The translations under genes and the position numbers were made by a program. Positions 23,449-32,264 of a stretch of DNA of 36,438 nucleotides are shown in pieces. Positions within the stretch are counted from its first letter, which is position 1; every line of letters begins with the position of its first letter. Source of the stretch: a bacterium (lineage in GTDB: Bacteria; UBP15; UBA6099; JAJRTR01); the NCBI GenBank assembly GCA_024278215.1, contig JAJRTR010000105.1:1-36438 (forward strand), in the 5' to 3' direction. The notes under the pieces are model-generated. The model was not told the DNA's origin. It saw only the letters and a program-made list of their open reading frames with translations, and did no database searches.

Positions 23449-23820
23449 ATGCACGAAGTATTTAAGGAAAAGTTTTTCTCGGGTGCGCACAGGCTGCGCG
23501 GATATGAGGGCAAATGCGAGTCGCTGCACGGCCACAACTGGAAAGTGCGTGTGTTTGCAGGGTCTGAAACCCTCGACTCTCTCGGCATGGTCATCGATTT
23601 TAAAAAGCTCAAAAAGTGCCTCGCGGATGTTGTGGAAAGGCTGGACCACAAGGACCTCAACGCAGTGCCGCCTTTCGACGAGTTGAATCCATCGGCTGAG
23701 AATATTGCGCGCTACTTCTACGATGAACTCGGCAGGCAGATTAATGATGATCGTGTTCGCGTTATTCGCGTTATGGTGTGGGAATCTGAAGGTTCGTGCG
23801 CGACATATTATGAAAGCTGA
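23449..23820 (+). CDS. queD: 6-carboxy-5,6,7,8-tetrahydropterin synthase (QueD) family
   Basis: A 123-residue 6-pyruvoyl-tetrahydropterin-synthase-fold enzyme. Zinc ligands His14 (GAHRL), His27 and His29 (HGHNW) and the catalytic Cys23 (KCESLHGH) are in place, as are DHKDLN and the terminal Glu in WESEG. It would convert dihydroneopterin triphosphate to carboxytetrahydropterin in the queuosine/7-deazaguanine pathway; no queE, queC or folE is in the window. The frame can start at GTG 23440, but the ATG at 23449 has GGTGA 5 bases upstream and gives the usual N-terminus. Family length normal. Confidence 0.88.
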   Translation: MHEVFKEKFFSGAHRLRGYEGKCESLHGHNWKVRVFAGSETLDSLGMVIDFKKLKKCLADVVERLDHKDLNAVPPFDELNPSAENIARYFYDELGRQINDDRVRVIRVMVWESEGSCATYYES

Positions 23821-23893
23821 ATTGTAATCGCGGAGACACTTTGTCGGCGAATCGAGATTAAGCACCCGTGGATCGGGATCGACACTATTTACT

Positions 23894-24274
23894 ATGGCAC
23901 CACATGCAATCATCTATCTTCAGATCGCCACCGGCGCGGGGCTTATCCTGTTCTGGATTCTTTTCTTCACTGTCGGCCTTGCTCCTGACAATGCACCGGA
24001 CAGCTACGATGATTTCGAGCATTCGTTTCCAATTCCGGATATCATCCTGGCCATCGCACTGACAGCATCGTCGCTGCTCATGATGAAGAACATTCAGGCG
24101 GGTATCACACTGAGCCATGCCGCAGGCGGCGCACTGATTTTTCTCGGTGTTCTCGACATCAGCTATAACCTCCGGAACATGTTTGCCGGACAATCGTTGA
24201 AAGAAAAACTTTTCAGCAGTTTTATAAATCTGTGGTGCGTGGGATTCGGCATCGCAATTCTTTTATCGGTGTGA
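23894..24274 (+). CDS. Small integral membrane protein, unknown function
   Basis: A 126-residue protein with three or four hydrophobic helices (about 6-28, 47-64, 72-92 and 108-126) and an acidic loop (APDNAPDSYDDFEHS). I recognise no family. It starts 73 bases after the queD stop in the same direction, so it may be co-transcribed. The high share of hydrophobic residues with sensible loops supports a real gene; the ribosome site is weak. Confidence 0.6.
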   Translation: MAPHAIIYLQIATGAGLILFWILFFTVGLAPDNAPDSYDDFEHSFPIPDIILAIALTASSLLMMKNIQAGITLSHAAGGALIFLGVLDISYNLRNMFAGQSLKEKLFSSFINLWCVGFGIAILLSV

Positions 24275-24645
24275 GAGCCGCTTTCCTGTCTATCACCGGT
24301 ACAGTGCGATAGGAGCGACACTGCAAAATCGGTTCGAGTACGGCACACATATCAGCCTCGTCTGAACATTTTTCCTTCGCTACTGTCATAATATACATAC
24401 GCCATATCATGGAATACTAACCCGCATATTGCACAAATGCGGGTGAAAAACCGAAAGAATGCCCATAATACAAGGCGCGGCAAGTGAGTGGTGAGGGAGC
24501 AGCCGGCCAGCCGGCCTCTTGCGCAAAATGCAGGTATGTGACCGATCCCGAATCGCCGCCGCAACGCAGTAGAATGGGGGTTCTCACGGTTTTCCGGATT
24601 TTTTTGTGAGAAATCCGGGTTAAAAGACAAACAGGGAGTGTTCCT
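24275..24645. other. Spacer dominated by an R1 element
   Basis: The 371 bases before the VIT/VWA gene carry the phrase GGTTCGAGTACGGCACACA (near 24331, a near copy of that at 18336) and the full R1 element at 24421-24618. No gene seen. Confidence 0.6.
24421..24618 (+). repeat. R1 compound palindromic element, complete copy B
   Basis: Left palindrome CCCGCAT/ATGCGGG (24421-24443), long core arms (about 24446-24471 and 24569-24593) and right palindrome (24594-24618; CCGGATT...AATCCGG). The core shares CAAGGCGCGGCAAGTGAGTG and CGCAACGCAGTAGAAT with copy A. The inner hairpin is longer than in copy A because of a GCCGGCCAGCCGGC stretch, as in the truncated copy at 1480. It ends 27 bases before the VIT/VWA start codon. 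Confidence 0.75.
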
Positions 24646-26913
24646 ATGAAGAGCAAAAGATTTCTGTTCCTTATTGTTGCGTTCGCGTTTTTCGGCTTTT
24701 TTTTCGCAGGTGCGAATACGGCGCTTGCCGACGGTATGCTGATCCCCGGCCCCTGGCCGCATCCGCGCCCGCTGCCCCCGGAACCGGCACCTATGTTTTC
24801 CATTAAATACCACCATGTCAATGTTGAAATAAATGACCAGTCGGTGAAAACTGATATCGACCAGGTTTTCAAAAACGAAAGTGGCAGGCGGATGGAAGCG
24901 ACGTATCTTTTTCCTATTCCCGAGACTGCCGCAATCACAGATTTCTCGATGTATGTCGGGAAGGAAAAGGTCAGCGGCAGAGTGCTCGACAAAGACGAAG
25001 CGCGCCGCATATATGAAGATATCGTGCGCAGGCGAAAAGACCCCGCACTCATCGAATACGTGGGCCGCGACCTCTTCAGCGCGCGCGTATTTCCCATCGA
25101 ACCCCACGGCGAAAAACGCATCCGGCTCTCCTATCAGGAGCTCGCCGGCGCGCGCGGCGACACATACCGCTATGTGTATCCGCTCAGCACAGAACGATTC
25201 TCATCGAAAAGTATCGAGTCGGTCTCAGTGCATGTAACAATTAAAACATCATACCCGATAAAGAATATCTATTCGCCGAGCCATGACATATCGGTACACC
25301 GGCTCTCGGAGACCGAGGCCGAGGTCGGCTACGAGGTCTCGAACGAACGCCCCGACAAGGACTTCGAACTCTACTATTCCGTCTCCCGAGACGACGTCGG
25401 CATGACATTGCTCACCTATCAAGAGAAAAGTAAGGATGGCTATTTTCTCATGCTGGCATCGCCGAAAGTCGAATACAAAGACAGCGATGTGCGCGCGAAA
25501 GACATCCTGTTTATTTTCGACCGCACAGGCAGCATGAGCGGCGAAAAGATCGAACAGGCCCGAAACGCACTGAAGTTCTGCCTGAATTCTCTCAGCAGCA
25601 AAGACCGTTTCAATCTTATCGCGTTCAACGAATCGCCCGACCCGCTTTTCAGCGGTCTTGTCACCGCCGATCACGACAATGTCCTGCGCGCTCTGGAACT
25701 CGCCGACAGACTCGACGCCCAGGGCGGCACGAACATCGACGCGGCGCTCACAACATCGTTCCCCATGGCCGACGACCCGGCCCGCCCGACTTATGTCATC
25801 TTTCTCACCGACGGCCTGCCCACCGTCGGCACCACGGACATGTCGCGCATCATCGAGAACGCTGACCGGAACGCGCCGCCACATCTGCACCTCTTCGTTT
25901 TCGGTGTCGGCTACGACGTCAACACGCATCTACTGGACAAACTCAGCGAAAACCACAGCGGCGCAAGCGAATATGTGAAACCGGGTGAAGACATAGAAGT
26001 GAAAGTAAGTAATCTTTTCAGAATGATAAGCAGCCCGGTCCTCACAGACATCGCGCTGGACATGGGCGAGATGGACGCCTACGACACGGCACCGATCAAG
26101 CTTCCCGATATTTTCAAGGGCTCGCAGCTTGTCGTCACCGGCAGATACCGAAACGCGACAACCACAGCCGTGAAACTCACCGGGACCGCCGCGGGCGAAA
26201 AGAAAACATTCGCTCTCGAGCAAAACGTGAAGGAAAGCACACGAAATACATTTATCCCCACACTGTGGGCGGGCCGCCGCATAGGCATATTGCTCGATGA
26301 AATCCGGCTGCACGGCGAAAAGAAAGAACTCATCGACGAAGTTGTCAGGCTCAGCAAACGATACGGAATAATCACGGAATACACATCGTTCCTCGTCGAA
26401 GAACCCGGCGCGGCGCAGATGGCCGAAGATAAAGTATACGAAATGACACTGTTGAGTATGGACGAAGCAATGAACGTGCAGAAAGGCAAATGGGCGGTCG
26501 ATCAGGCTGACGCGATCAGGGCGCGGAAATCCGCGGCGGCACCGATGGCAATGGCCAAAGGATACGTGGACAAAAGCGGCGTCCGGCAGAAGATAACGAC
26601 AATGAACAATGTGCGCGGCAATGCGTTTTTCCTCGACGGCGGCACATGGGTCGACAACCGCTACGACTCGAAAAAGATGAAAGTTATCGACATAAAACCC
26701 TTCAGCAGTGCACAGTTCAGCGTCCTCGAGCGTCTGCCGCGGCTCGGTGCGTTCTTCGCGCAGGGCGACTCGGTATTGATCGTTGTATCGGACAGCCTCG
26801 CCATACGGACAACATCGAAAGGAGTTGAAAAATTGTCGAAGGAAGAAAAGAAGTTGCTTGACGATGACGCGCCGAATTTCTACGATGCACTGAGGCCGGA
26901 AAGCTCGAAATAA
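24646..26913 (+). CDS. Exported VIT/von Willebrand factor A domain protein
   Basis: A 755-residue protein with a signal peptide (residues 1-28, ending ALA-DG), a proline-rich linker, a VIT domain (~45-170: VNVEINDQSVKTDIDQVF, YLFPIPETAAI) and a VWA domain (~285-455). The VWA metal-ion site starts with Asp292 in FDRTGSMSG and includes the later GGTNIDAAL and LTDGLP segments, so the MIDAS looks intact. The C-terminal ~300 residues lack a known domain. VIT+VWA proteins resemble inter-alpha-trypsin inhibitor heavy chains; in bacteria they are envelope or extracellular proteins with unclear roles. No C-terminal anchor or sorting motif is seen. GGGAG precedes the ATG by 9 bases. It is alone and converges on dsrP. 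Confidence 0.85.
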   Translation: MKSKRFLFLIVAFAFFGFFFAGANTALADGMLIPGPWPHPRPLPPEPAPMFSIKYHHVNVEINDQSVKTDIDQVFKNESGRRMEATYLFPIPETAAITDFSMYVGKEKVSGRVLDKDEARRIYEDIVRRRKDPALIEYVGRDLFSARVFPIEPHGEKRIRLSYQELAGARGDTYRYVYPLSTERFSSKSIESVSVHVTIKTSYPIKNIYSPSHDISVHRLSETEAEVGYEVSNERPDKDFELYYSVSRDDVGMTLLTYQEKSKDGYFLMLASPKVEYKDSDVRAKDILFIFDRTGSMSGEKIEQARNALKFCLNSLSSKDRFNLIAFNESPDPLFSGLVTADHDNVLRALELADRLDAQGGTNIDAALTTSFPMADDPARPTYVIFLTDGLPTVGTTDMSRIIENADRNAPPHLHLFVFGVGYDVNTHLLDKLSENHSGASEYVKPGEDIEVKVSNLFRMISSPVLTDIALDMGEMDAYDTAPIKLPDIFKGSQLVVTGRYRNATTTAVKLTGTAAGEKKTFALEQNVKESTRNTFIPTLWAGRRIGILLDEIRLHGEKKELIDEVVRLSKRYGIITEYTSFLVEEPGAAQMAEDKVYEMTLLSMDEAMNVQKGKWAVDQADAIRARKSAAAPMAMAKGYVDKSGVRQKITTMNNVRGNAFFLDGGTWVDNRYDSKKMKVIDIKPFSSAQFSVLERLPRLGAFFAQGDSVLIVVSDSLAIRTTSKGVEKLSKEEKKLLDDDAPNFYDALRPESSK

Positions 26914-27124
26914 TACTCATTGGAAGTAACTGCTCACGGTTATTGGGTGTATGTCCGGCATACAATTTGTTGCGTCTTGCCCAAGGGGAAGATACACTTC
27001 AAATCCCAATGCAGGCATCGGAGAAACTTTCGTGAATGAACCGCCCTGCCGCAAGCAGCGGAGAATAGGCCCCAAAAGAGATTAAAAGCGGAGCGCGTTT
27101 GCTCTCTCCCCTGCCCTTTTTCTG

Positions 27125-28312
27125 CTATTGCGCGTCGGCTCCGTAGCCCGCGCGGCGTTCCCTCACGCCGATGATTATTTTGTAGAGAACCGTCAGCACG
27201 AACGCGCCGATTGCGTAGATTCCGAATGTCACCATCAGTTCGGGTGCAGTAGGCACATACTCGGTGATGTGGCCGAGTGTGGAGGGTATGAATCCTGTAA
27301 TCACGAGTCCAAGCCCTTTTTCTATCCATGTGCCGCAAATAATGAAAACACATACATAGGGCACAACTTTCAGGTTCCATCGTATTCCGGGGAAAAGCAT
27401 GAGGAAGCCGGTGATGAAGGAAAAGACCATTCCTGCGCGCATCCACGGCACGAGAACATCATAAGTTACACCGTTCTCGTGAAGGCCCACGAACATGTAT
27501 TCGAAGGCGTGCAGATGGTGGGGCATGTCGCTGTAGATGCTTGTGAATGCTTCGACAAGGAAGAAGAAGAGGTTGATGAGCATAGAATAAGTAACGATAG
27601 TAGCGAGTGTTCTTATTGCTTTTTCGCCCGGGTCGAACTTCGATATTTTCCTGACAATGACAGCAAGAATGATCAGCAGGCTTGGACCTGTGGCAAAAGC
27701 GGAGGCCAGAAAGCGCGGGGCGAGTATGGCCGTCATCCAGAAGGGCCTTCCTTCGAGTCCCGCATAAAGAAATGCTGTTACAGTATGAATACTGACCGCC
27801 CAGGGGATGGAAAGATAGATGAAAAACTTCAGCCAGTGCGGATAGTGTTTGCCTTTGCGCTCGCAGTCGAGCGTAATGGTGCCGATGAGAAGGTTAAGAA
27901 CGAGGTAGCCCATAAGAACAGACATGTCCCAGAACATAACTGAGTGAAGAGTGGGATGAAGTATTACGTTGAGAACACGTGCGGGCTGGCCCATGTCGAC
28001 AAAGATGAAAAGCATACAGGTGAGAACAGCGGGCACAGCGACGAATTCGCCGAGGATGACTGTTTTGGCGAATGCTTTGTGGTCGTGCAGATAGTATGGC
28101 AGCACGACCATGACGGCGGACGCAGCTACACCGACCATAAACGTGAATTGTGAGATATAGAATCCCCACGACACGTCGCGGCTCATTCCTGTGATGGTTA
28201 GTCCGTCGCGAAGCTGTACAGCGTACGCGCCGGCCCCCATTGCAATAATGATGCCCCAGAAACCCAGGAGAAGCCAGTAATTTTTGCTTCCTTTAAATGC
28301 GTGTTCGAGCAT
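27125..28312 (-). CDS. dsrP: DsrP, NrfD-family membrane subunit of the DsrMKJOP complex
   Basis: A 395-residue polytopic protein with about ten TM helices (for example WLLLGFWGIIIAMGAGAYAV, then FTFMVGVAASAVMVVLPYYL), the NrfD/PsrC fold. In the complex DsrP holds a quinone site and pairs with the periplasmic Fe-S subunit DsrO. AAGGAG sits about 8 bases before the ATG. It is the last gene of the operon, 98 bases after dsrO; that spacer contains a 14-bp R2 remnant. The stop converges on the VIT/VWA gene with 211 bases between. Confidence 0.92.
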   Translation of the reverse strand: MLEHAFKGSKNYWLLLGFWGIIIAMGAGAYAVQLRDGLTITGMSRDVSWGFYISQFTFMVGVAASAVMVVLPYYLHDHKAFAKTVILGEFVAVPAVLTCMLFIFVDMGQPARVLNVILHPTLHSVMFWDMSVLMGYLVLNLLIGTITLDCERKGKHYPHWLKFFIYLSIPWAVSIHTVTAFLYAGLEGRPFWMTAILAPRFLASAFATGPSLLIILAVIVRKISKFDPGEKAIRTLATIVTYSMLINLFFFLVEAFTSIYSDMPHHLHAFEYMFVGLHENGVTYDVLVPWMRAGMVFSFITGFLMLFPGIRWNLKVVPYVCVFIICGTWIEKGLGLVITGFIPSTLGHITEYVPTAPELMVTFGIYAIGAFVLTVLYKIIIGVRERRAGYGADAQ

Positions 28313-28386
28313 ATCTCATACTCCTTGCCTGTTTAGGGCGCGGTCTGCTGAATCCCGCGCGGTTATTGTTTCGATACGTTTTATTA

Positions 28387-28408
28387 CACTGAGCCAATTG
28401 GCTCCACT
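28387..28408. mobile_element. R2 terminal-repeat remnant with 4-bp flanking duplication
   Basis: GAGCCAATTGGCTC (28391-28404) is exactly the two R2 ends joined head to head with the interior gone. It is flanked by CACT on both sides (28387-28390 and 28405-28408), matching the 4-bp duplication of full R2 copies. It starts 2 bases past the dsrO stop codon (at 28411 on the minus strand). Confidence 0.65.
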
Positions 28409-28410
28409 GT

Positions 28411-29229
28411 TCAAATGATGTAATAGATATTCGGTCCGGTGCCGAGGCCGACTTTTCTGCATATTGTGTGTTTCTTATTCAGGATCAGGTTCACTTTGGA
28501 ATTCGGGTCCGAAAGGTCGCCGAACACCAGGGCGTCTTTGCCGCCGGGCACCTTGTTCGCGGCTTCCACACAAGCGGGTTCGAGTCCGTCACTGAGCCTG
28601 TCGGCACAGAATGTGCATTTTTCGACAACGCCCTTTGTCCTGGTCGGATACTCGCCGACGATGCCCCGGCCCTTTTCAAGGAACTTGCGTGGTTCGTTCC
28701 AGTTGAAGCTCCTTGCGCCGTAGGGGCAGGCTGCCATGCAGTAGCGGCAGCCGATGCACCTGTGCATATCCATCATCACTATACCGTCGGTGTCGCGTTT
28801 CCAGGTCGCCTGTGTCGGACAGACCCTGACACACGGCGGCCTCGAGCAATGGTTGCACAGAACGACAACATCTTCGTCAAGAATACTGCGCTCCAGACGC
28901 GCATGCACCTGTTCGGGAAAAGTGTTGGCGAATTTCTCAGTCCATATCCACTTGACTTCTTCTTCCTTATTGATATTGCCTTTCGCATCAGTGATAGTCG
29001 GCACATTGTGTACAGTATGGCAGGCGTTGGCGGCGGCGTCGACAAGCTGTTTGTTCTGACATTTTTTTATGTCGATCACCATGGCCAACTGCTTTTTAGC
29101 AGCGGCTTCGTGGGTGCCTGTCTCTTCAGACATCGCCAGTAGTTTAGCATCGAGGAGCGGCAGGGCGCAGCTTATTCCAAGCGACGCATAGCCGGCTTTT
29201 TTCAGAAACTTTCGCCTGGTATCATCCAT
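28411..29229 (-). CDS. dsrO: DsrO, Tat-exported Fe-S subunit of the DsrMKJOP complex
   Basis: A 272-residue ferredoxin-like protein with a twin-arginine signal (DDTRRKFLKKAGYASLGIS), so it is folded in the cytosol and exported. Complete four-Cys sets occur at 125/128/133/137 and 158/161/164/168. A further cluster can be built from Cys205, 208 and 220 with Cys70; Cys57 is left over and Ala224 sits where related proteins carry a last Cys. That gives three predicted [4Fe-4S] clusters. The C-terminal GLGTGPNIYYII is typical of DsrO. It would pass electrons between DsrJ and DsrP. I chose ATG 29229 over upstream codons because the Tat signal begins there; it starts 4 bases after the dsrJ stop. Confidence 0.92.
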   Translation of the reverse strand: MDDTRRKFLKKAGYASLGISCALPLLDAKLLAMSEETGTHEAAAKKQLAMVIDIKKCQNKQLVDAAANACHTVHNVPTITDAKGNINKEEEVKWIWTEKFANTFPEQVHARLERSILDEDVVVLCNHCSRPPCVRVCPTQATWKRDTDGIVMMDMHRCIGCRYCMAACPYGARSFNWNEPRKFLEKGRGIVGEYPTRTKGVVEKCTFCADRLSDGLEPACVEAANKVPGGKDALVFGDLSDPNSKVNLILNKKHTICRKVGLGTGPNIYYII

Positions 29230-29233
29230 CGCT

Positions 29234-29611
29234 TCAGTCCCCTTTCGGATCGTAATGGCAGTCCCAGCAGTAGGGTTCGACATCTGCGTAAGCATGACAC
29301 TTATCGCAGAATTCTGTCTTTTTGTGGCAGTTCAGACATGTTTTGTTGAGGCTTATCTCGTATGTGTCGCCGTACTCTTTCGAGGTATATTCGTGGATAT
29401 CCTCGCGCACCAGCATGTTGCGCCACTCGTCGAGCATGTTCATGTGGTTGTCAATCATGAACTCTTTAGATTCGATACATTTTGTTTTTCCCTCGGGCAG
29501 TTGCAGTTCGGGCGGTTCGCCTGCTCCGGCGATTGCTCCGCGCCATACAGGGAAGGTCACTGCCGCAAGGAAGACGACCAACCCCAGGATAATTTTCCAT
29601 TTGTCGTTCAT
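29234..29611 (-). CDS. dsrJ: DsrJ, periplasmic triheme cytochrome c of the DsrMKJOP complex
   Basis: A 125-residue protein with an N-terminal membrane anchor/uncleaved signal (WKIILGLVVFLAAVTFPV) and three haem c motifs: CLNCH (92-96), CDKCH (102-106) and CWDCH (115-119). Cys45 (TKCIESKEF) is at the position of the unusual cysteine haem ligand described for DsrJ. It lies between dsrK (18 bases before) and dsrO (4 bases after); CGGGAG precedes its ATG by 8 bases. Cytochrome maturation genes are not in the window. Confidence 0.93.
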   Translation of the reverse strand: MNDKWKIILGLVVFLAAVTFPVWRGAIAGAGEPPELQLPEGKTKCIESKEFMIDNHMNMLDEWRNMLVREDIHEYTSKEYGDTYEISLNKTCLNCHKKTEFCDKCHAYADVEPYCWDCHYDPKGD

Positions 29612-29629
29612 GTCGGATTCTCCCGGTCT

Positions 29630-31246
29630 CTACTTTCCTGGAATTTCTTCCAGTCTGAGATTCAGTTTTCTATCGTTCTCGCCTTTGAGCACCATCGCGT
29701 TGGCGAGCAGTTCAGAAATGCCGGTAACTTCGACACCGGGCGCCCAGTAGTTGCAGACAGTGACGAGCGTCGCCCTGTCAATGGCGCACATGCAGGCAAG
29801 CTGGTTGACATTGAACTGCTCCTGGACATAGCGCACGGCCGCGCCCCTGGGCAATCCGCCCCGCAGGCGCATCTCCATGTTTTCATCCGTCCCGAGCCCC
29901 GCGCCGCCGCCGCAGCAGAATGTCTGCTCGCGGATCGTGTTTTCAGGCATTTCGTAGAAATTATTGCATATATTCTTCAGCACATAGCGGGGCTCTTCGA
30001 TTATGCCCATGCCGCGTGCCGGATTGCACGAGTCGTGGAATGTTACATTTATGTGGTCGTTCCTGCTCGGGTCGAGTTTCAGTTTTTTGTGTTTGATCAG
30101 GTCCGAAACGAACTCCATTATATGCACCATCTTGGTGGATTTCGCGTTTTCGAAGACCGTGCCGGTGATGGGCGATTTCGGCACTTCGAGGAAGTCGGCC
30201 GGACCGTTCATCGTGTCCATATACTGGTTGATCACACGCCACATGTGGCCGCACTCGCCGCCCAGTATCCACTTGACGCCGAGGCGTTCGGCCTCCATAT
30301 ACATCTTCGCGTTCAGGCGTTTGATCATTTCGTGCGAAGTGAACAGCCCGAAGTTTCCGCCCTCGGACGCATACGTGCTCCAAGTGTAGTTCAGTCCGAG
30401 TTCGTGGAACAATATAAGGTAGCCCATGCAGGTGAAGATACCTGGTTCGGCAAAGAAGTCGCCCGAAGGCGTGACGAATAATATGTCCGCGCCTTTCTTA
30501 TTAAAGGGCGGGTCGATCTCGATGCCTGTAGCAGTCTTAATGTCGTCGCAGAGGTCCTCGAAAATATCTTTCAGCGCGTGCGGCTGGATGCCGAGGTGGT
30601 TGCCGGTGCGGAAGCAGTTGGCGCACGGCTCGATTATCCAGTTTACGTAGAGTCCGAGCAGCCCGAGCAACTCGCGTCCCATCATGGTGATCTCGGCGGT
30701 GTCGATGCCGTAGGGGCAGAAGACCGAGCAGCGGCGGCATTCCGTACACTGGAAGAAGTAGTAGAACCACTCCTTTATCACGTCGATGGTGAGTTCGCGG
30801 GCGCCGGCGATCTTGCCGAGAACCTTTCCGACCATCGTAAATTCTTTGCGGTAAATTGACCGGAGCAACTCCGCCCTCAGCACCGGCATGTTCTTCGGGT
30901 CCGCGCTGCCGATGTAGAAGTGGCACTTGTCGGCACACGCGCCGCAACGAACACAAACGTCCATGAAGAGTTTGAACGAGCGATACTTCGTCAGCCGCTC
31001 CGCCATGCCCTCGAGCACGATCTGTTTCCAGTTGTCCTGGAGTTTCCAGTCCTCCTCGAGCACCGACCATTCGCGCGCGTTGGGAAGGTCCAGATACTCG
31101 AGACGCGCCGGTTTGCCGGGATAGATGAACGTACCGGGTCTGAAATCCACCGGTGTGTCCATCCAGTCCGAATCGGGCACCTGATCGTAATCAATATTAA
31201 GCAGTTCCGCCTGCTTGTAATATTCCATTTCATCGAACTTTGCCAT
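29630..31246 (-). CDS. dsrK: DsrK, HdrD-like catalytic subunit of the DsrMKJOP complex
   Basis: A 538-residue cytosolic Fe-S protein related to heterodisulfide reductase HdrD. Two ferredoxin-type [4Fe-4S] sites lie at Cys98/101/104/108 and Cys167/170/173/177. The C-terminal half holds the CCG-type non-cubane cluster site (GGECGHMW; HDSCNPARGMG; FCCGGGAGLG; ACMCAIDRATL). In sulfate reducers this subunit is thought to reduce the DsrC trisulfide, but dsrC is not in the window. AAGGAG lies 5 bases before the ATG, and the gene starts 2 bases after dsrM. Length is normal for DsrK. Confidence 0.94.
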   Translation of the reverse strand: MAKFDEMEYYKQAELLNIDYDQVPDSDWMDTPVDFRPGTFIYPGKPARLEYLDLPNAREWSVLEEDWKLQDNWKQIVLEGMAERLTKYRSFKLFMDVCVRCGACADKCHFYIGSADPKNMPVLRAELLRSIYRKEFTMVGKVLGKIAGARELTIDVIKEWFYYFFQCTECRRCSVFCPYGIDTAEITMMGRELLGLLGLYVNWIIEPCANCFRTGNHLGIQPHALKDIFEDLCDDIKTATGIEIDPPFNKKGADILFVTPSGDFFAEPGIFTCMGYLILFHELGLNYTWSTYASEGGNFGLFTSHEMIKRLNAKMYMEAERLGVKWILGGECGHMWRVINQYMDTMNGPADFLEVPKSPITGTVFENAKSTKMVHIMEFVSDLIKHKKLKLDPSRNDHINVTFHDSCNPARGMGIIEEPRYVLKNICNNFYEMPENTIREQTFCCGGGAGLGTDENMEMRLRGGLPRGAAVRYVQEQFNVNQLACMCAIDRATLVTVCNYWAPGVEVTGISELLANAMVLKGENDRKLNLRLEEIPGK

Positions 31247-31248
31247 GG

Positions 31249-32241
31249 CTACTCCTTTTCAACAGGGAGACCGACCGCTTTCATCAGTTCTCCGAACTCT
31301 TCCTCGTATTCCTCGTAGGTGTGAAGCTTCACGGGGTAGTTCCAGGGATTGATGTGCCTGACCGCCCTATTGTTATTTGCCATATTTCTTGTCGGGCTCA
31401 GGAACACACCGGCAATGTGCATCAGCTTGCTGAACGGGAAATACATCAGCAGCACGCACACCAGGAACAGGTGGCCGAAAAACAGCGGGCTGATGCTGCT
31501 GAGAATCGCCGCGCTGGGCGTGAACGTCACCAGGCCTGTGGCCAGTTCCTTGATGGCTATAACATCGGCCTTGGATATATACCTGAGCCAGAACCCGCTG
31601 ATTCCGATTCCCAGGAGAAGGAAAAGCGGGAAATAATCATTAAGAAGCGAGATGTACCTGACCTGCGGGTTGAAGAGCCTGCGGGCAAGCAGGTAGACAA
31701 GCCCGGCGATCAGCCCGAATGATGTCAGATAGAAAACCGGCACTCCCACCTGGAAGAAACCGTCGGCCCGCTCGATCATCGTCACAAAGGCCGGAGTCGG
31801 CTGTACAAACAGTCTGATGTGCCTCAGCAGAACTACCAGCATGGAATAATGAAACACAATCGCGCCGAGCCAGAGAAATATTTCCGTGGCATATACCGGC
31901 TTGTTGTCGTCACCAGGTTGAGTTTTTGTATTCTTGAGAAGCGAGCGGAAACACAACACTTCTAGAAGCATCCTGATAAATGTTTCCACCGCGTTAGACG
32001 GATTGTCATATTTCGAGCGGGGCAGCCAGTCATGTGTTTTGTGGCCTCCGCATGTCGTCGTGATCCTGAACGGAACCGGCACTTTCGCCCACGCCAACAC
32101 CCTGTAGACGAACCCTGCAAGGAATAAGGCAAAAGCCGCATACGGGATTATCACGCCGAACAGGTACGGCGCCGCGCCGGACAAACCGTATCCTGCTAAA
32201 AACAATACTGAAACAGCAATCAATCCGATTATTACTTTCAC
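31249..32241 (-). CDS. dsrM: DsrM, cytochrome b membrane subunit of the DsrMKJOP complex
   Basis: About 330 residues with five to six TM helices and His residues suited to two b haems (VFHYSMLVVLLRHIR; FGHLFLVCVLLMYFPFSKLMH), the NarI/HdrE-like fold that exchanges electrons with menaquinone and the partner DsrK. I place the start at GTG 32241 because GAGGTG lies six bases upstream; an in-frame GTG at 32250 has no ribosome site. Fourteen to 23 bases separate it from the RsbRD-like gene, and dsrK follows 2 bases after the stop. Confidence 0.9.
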   Translation of the reverse strand: MKVIIGLIAVSVLFLAGYGLSGAAPYLFGVIIPYAAFALFLAGFVYRVLAWAKVPVPFRITTTCGGHKTHDWLPRSKYDNPSNAVETFIRMLLEVLCFRSLLKNTKTQPGDDNKPVYATEIFLWLGAIVFHYSMLVVLLRHIRLFVQPTPAFVTMIERADGFFQVGVPVFYLTSFGLIAGLVYLLARRLFNPQVRYISLLNDYFPLFLLLGIGISGFWLRYISKADVIAIKELATGLVTFTPSAAILSSISPLFFGHLFLVCVLLMYFPFSKLMHIAGVFLSPTRNMANNNRAVRHINPWNYPVKLHTYEEYEEEFGELMKAVGLPVEKE

Positions 32242-32264
32242 TGTCAACACCTCGCCGTTTGCTG

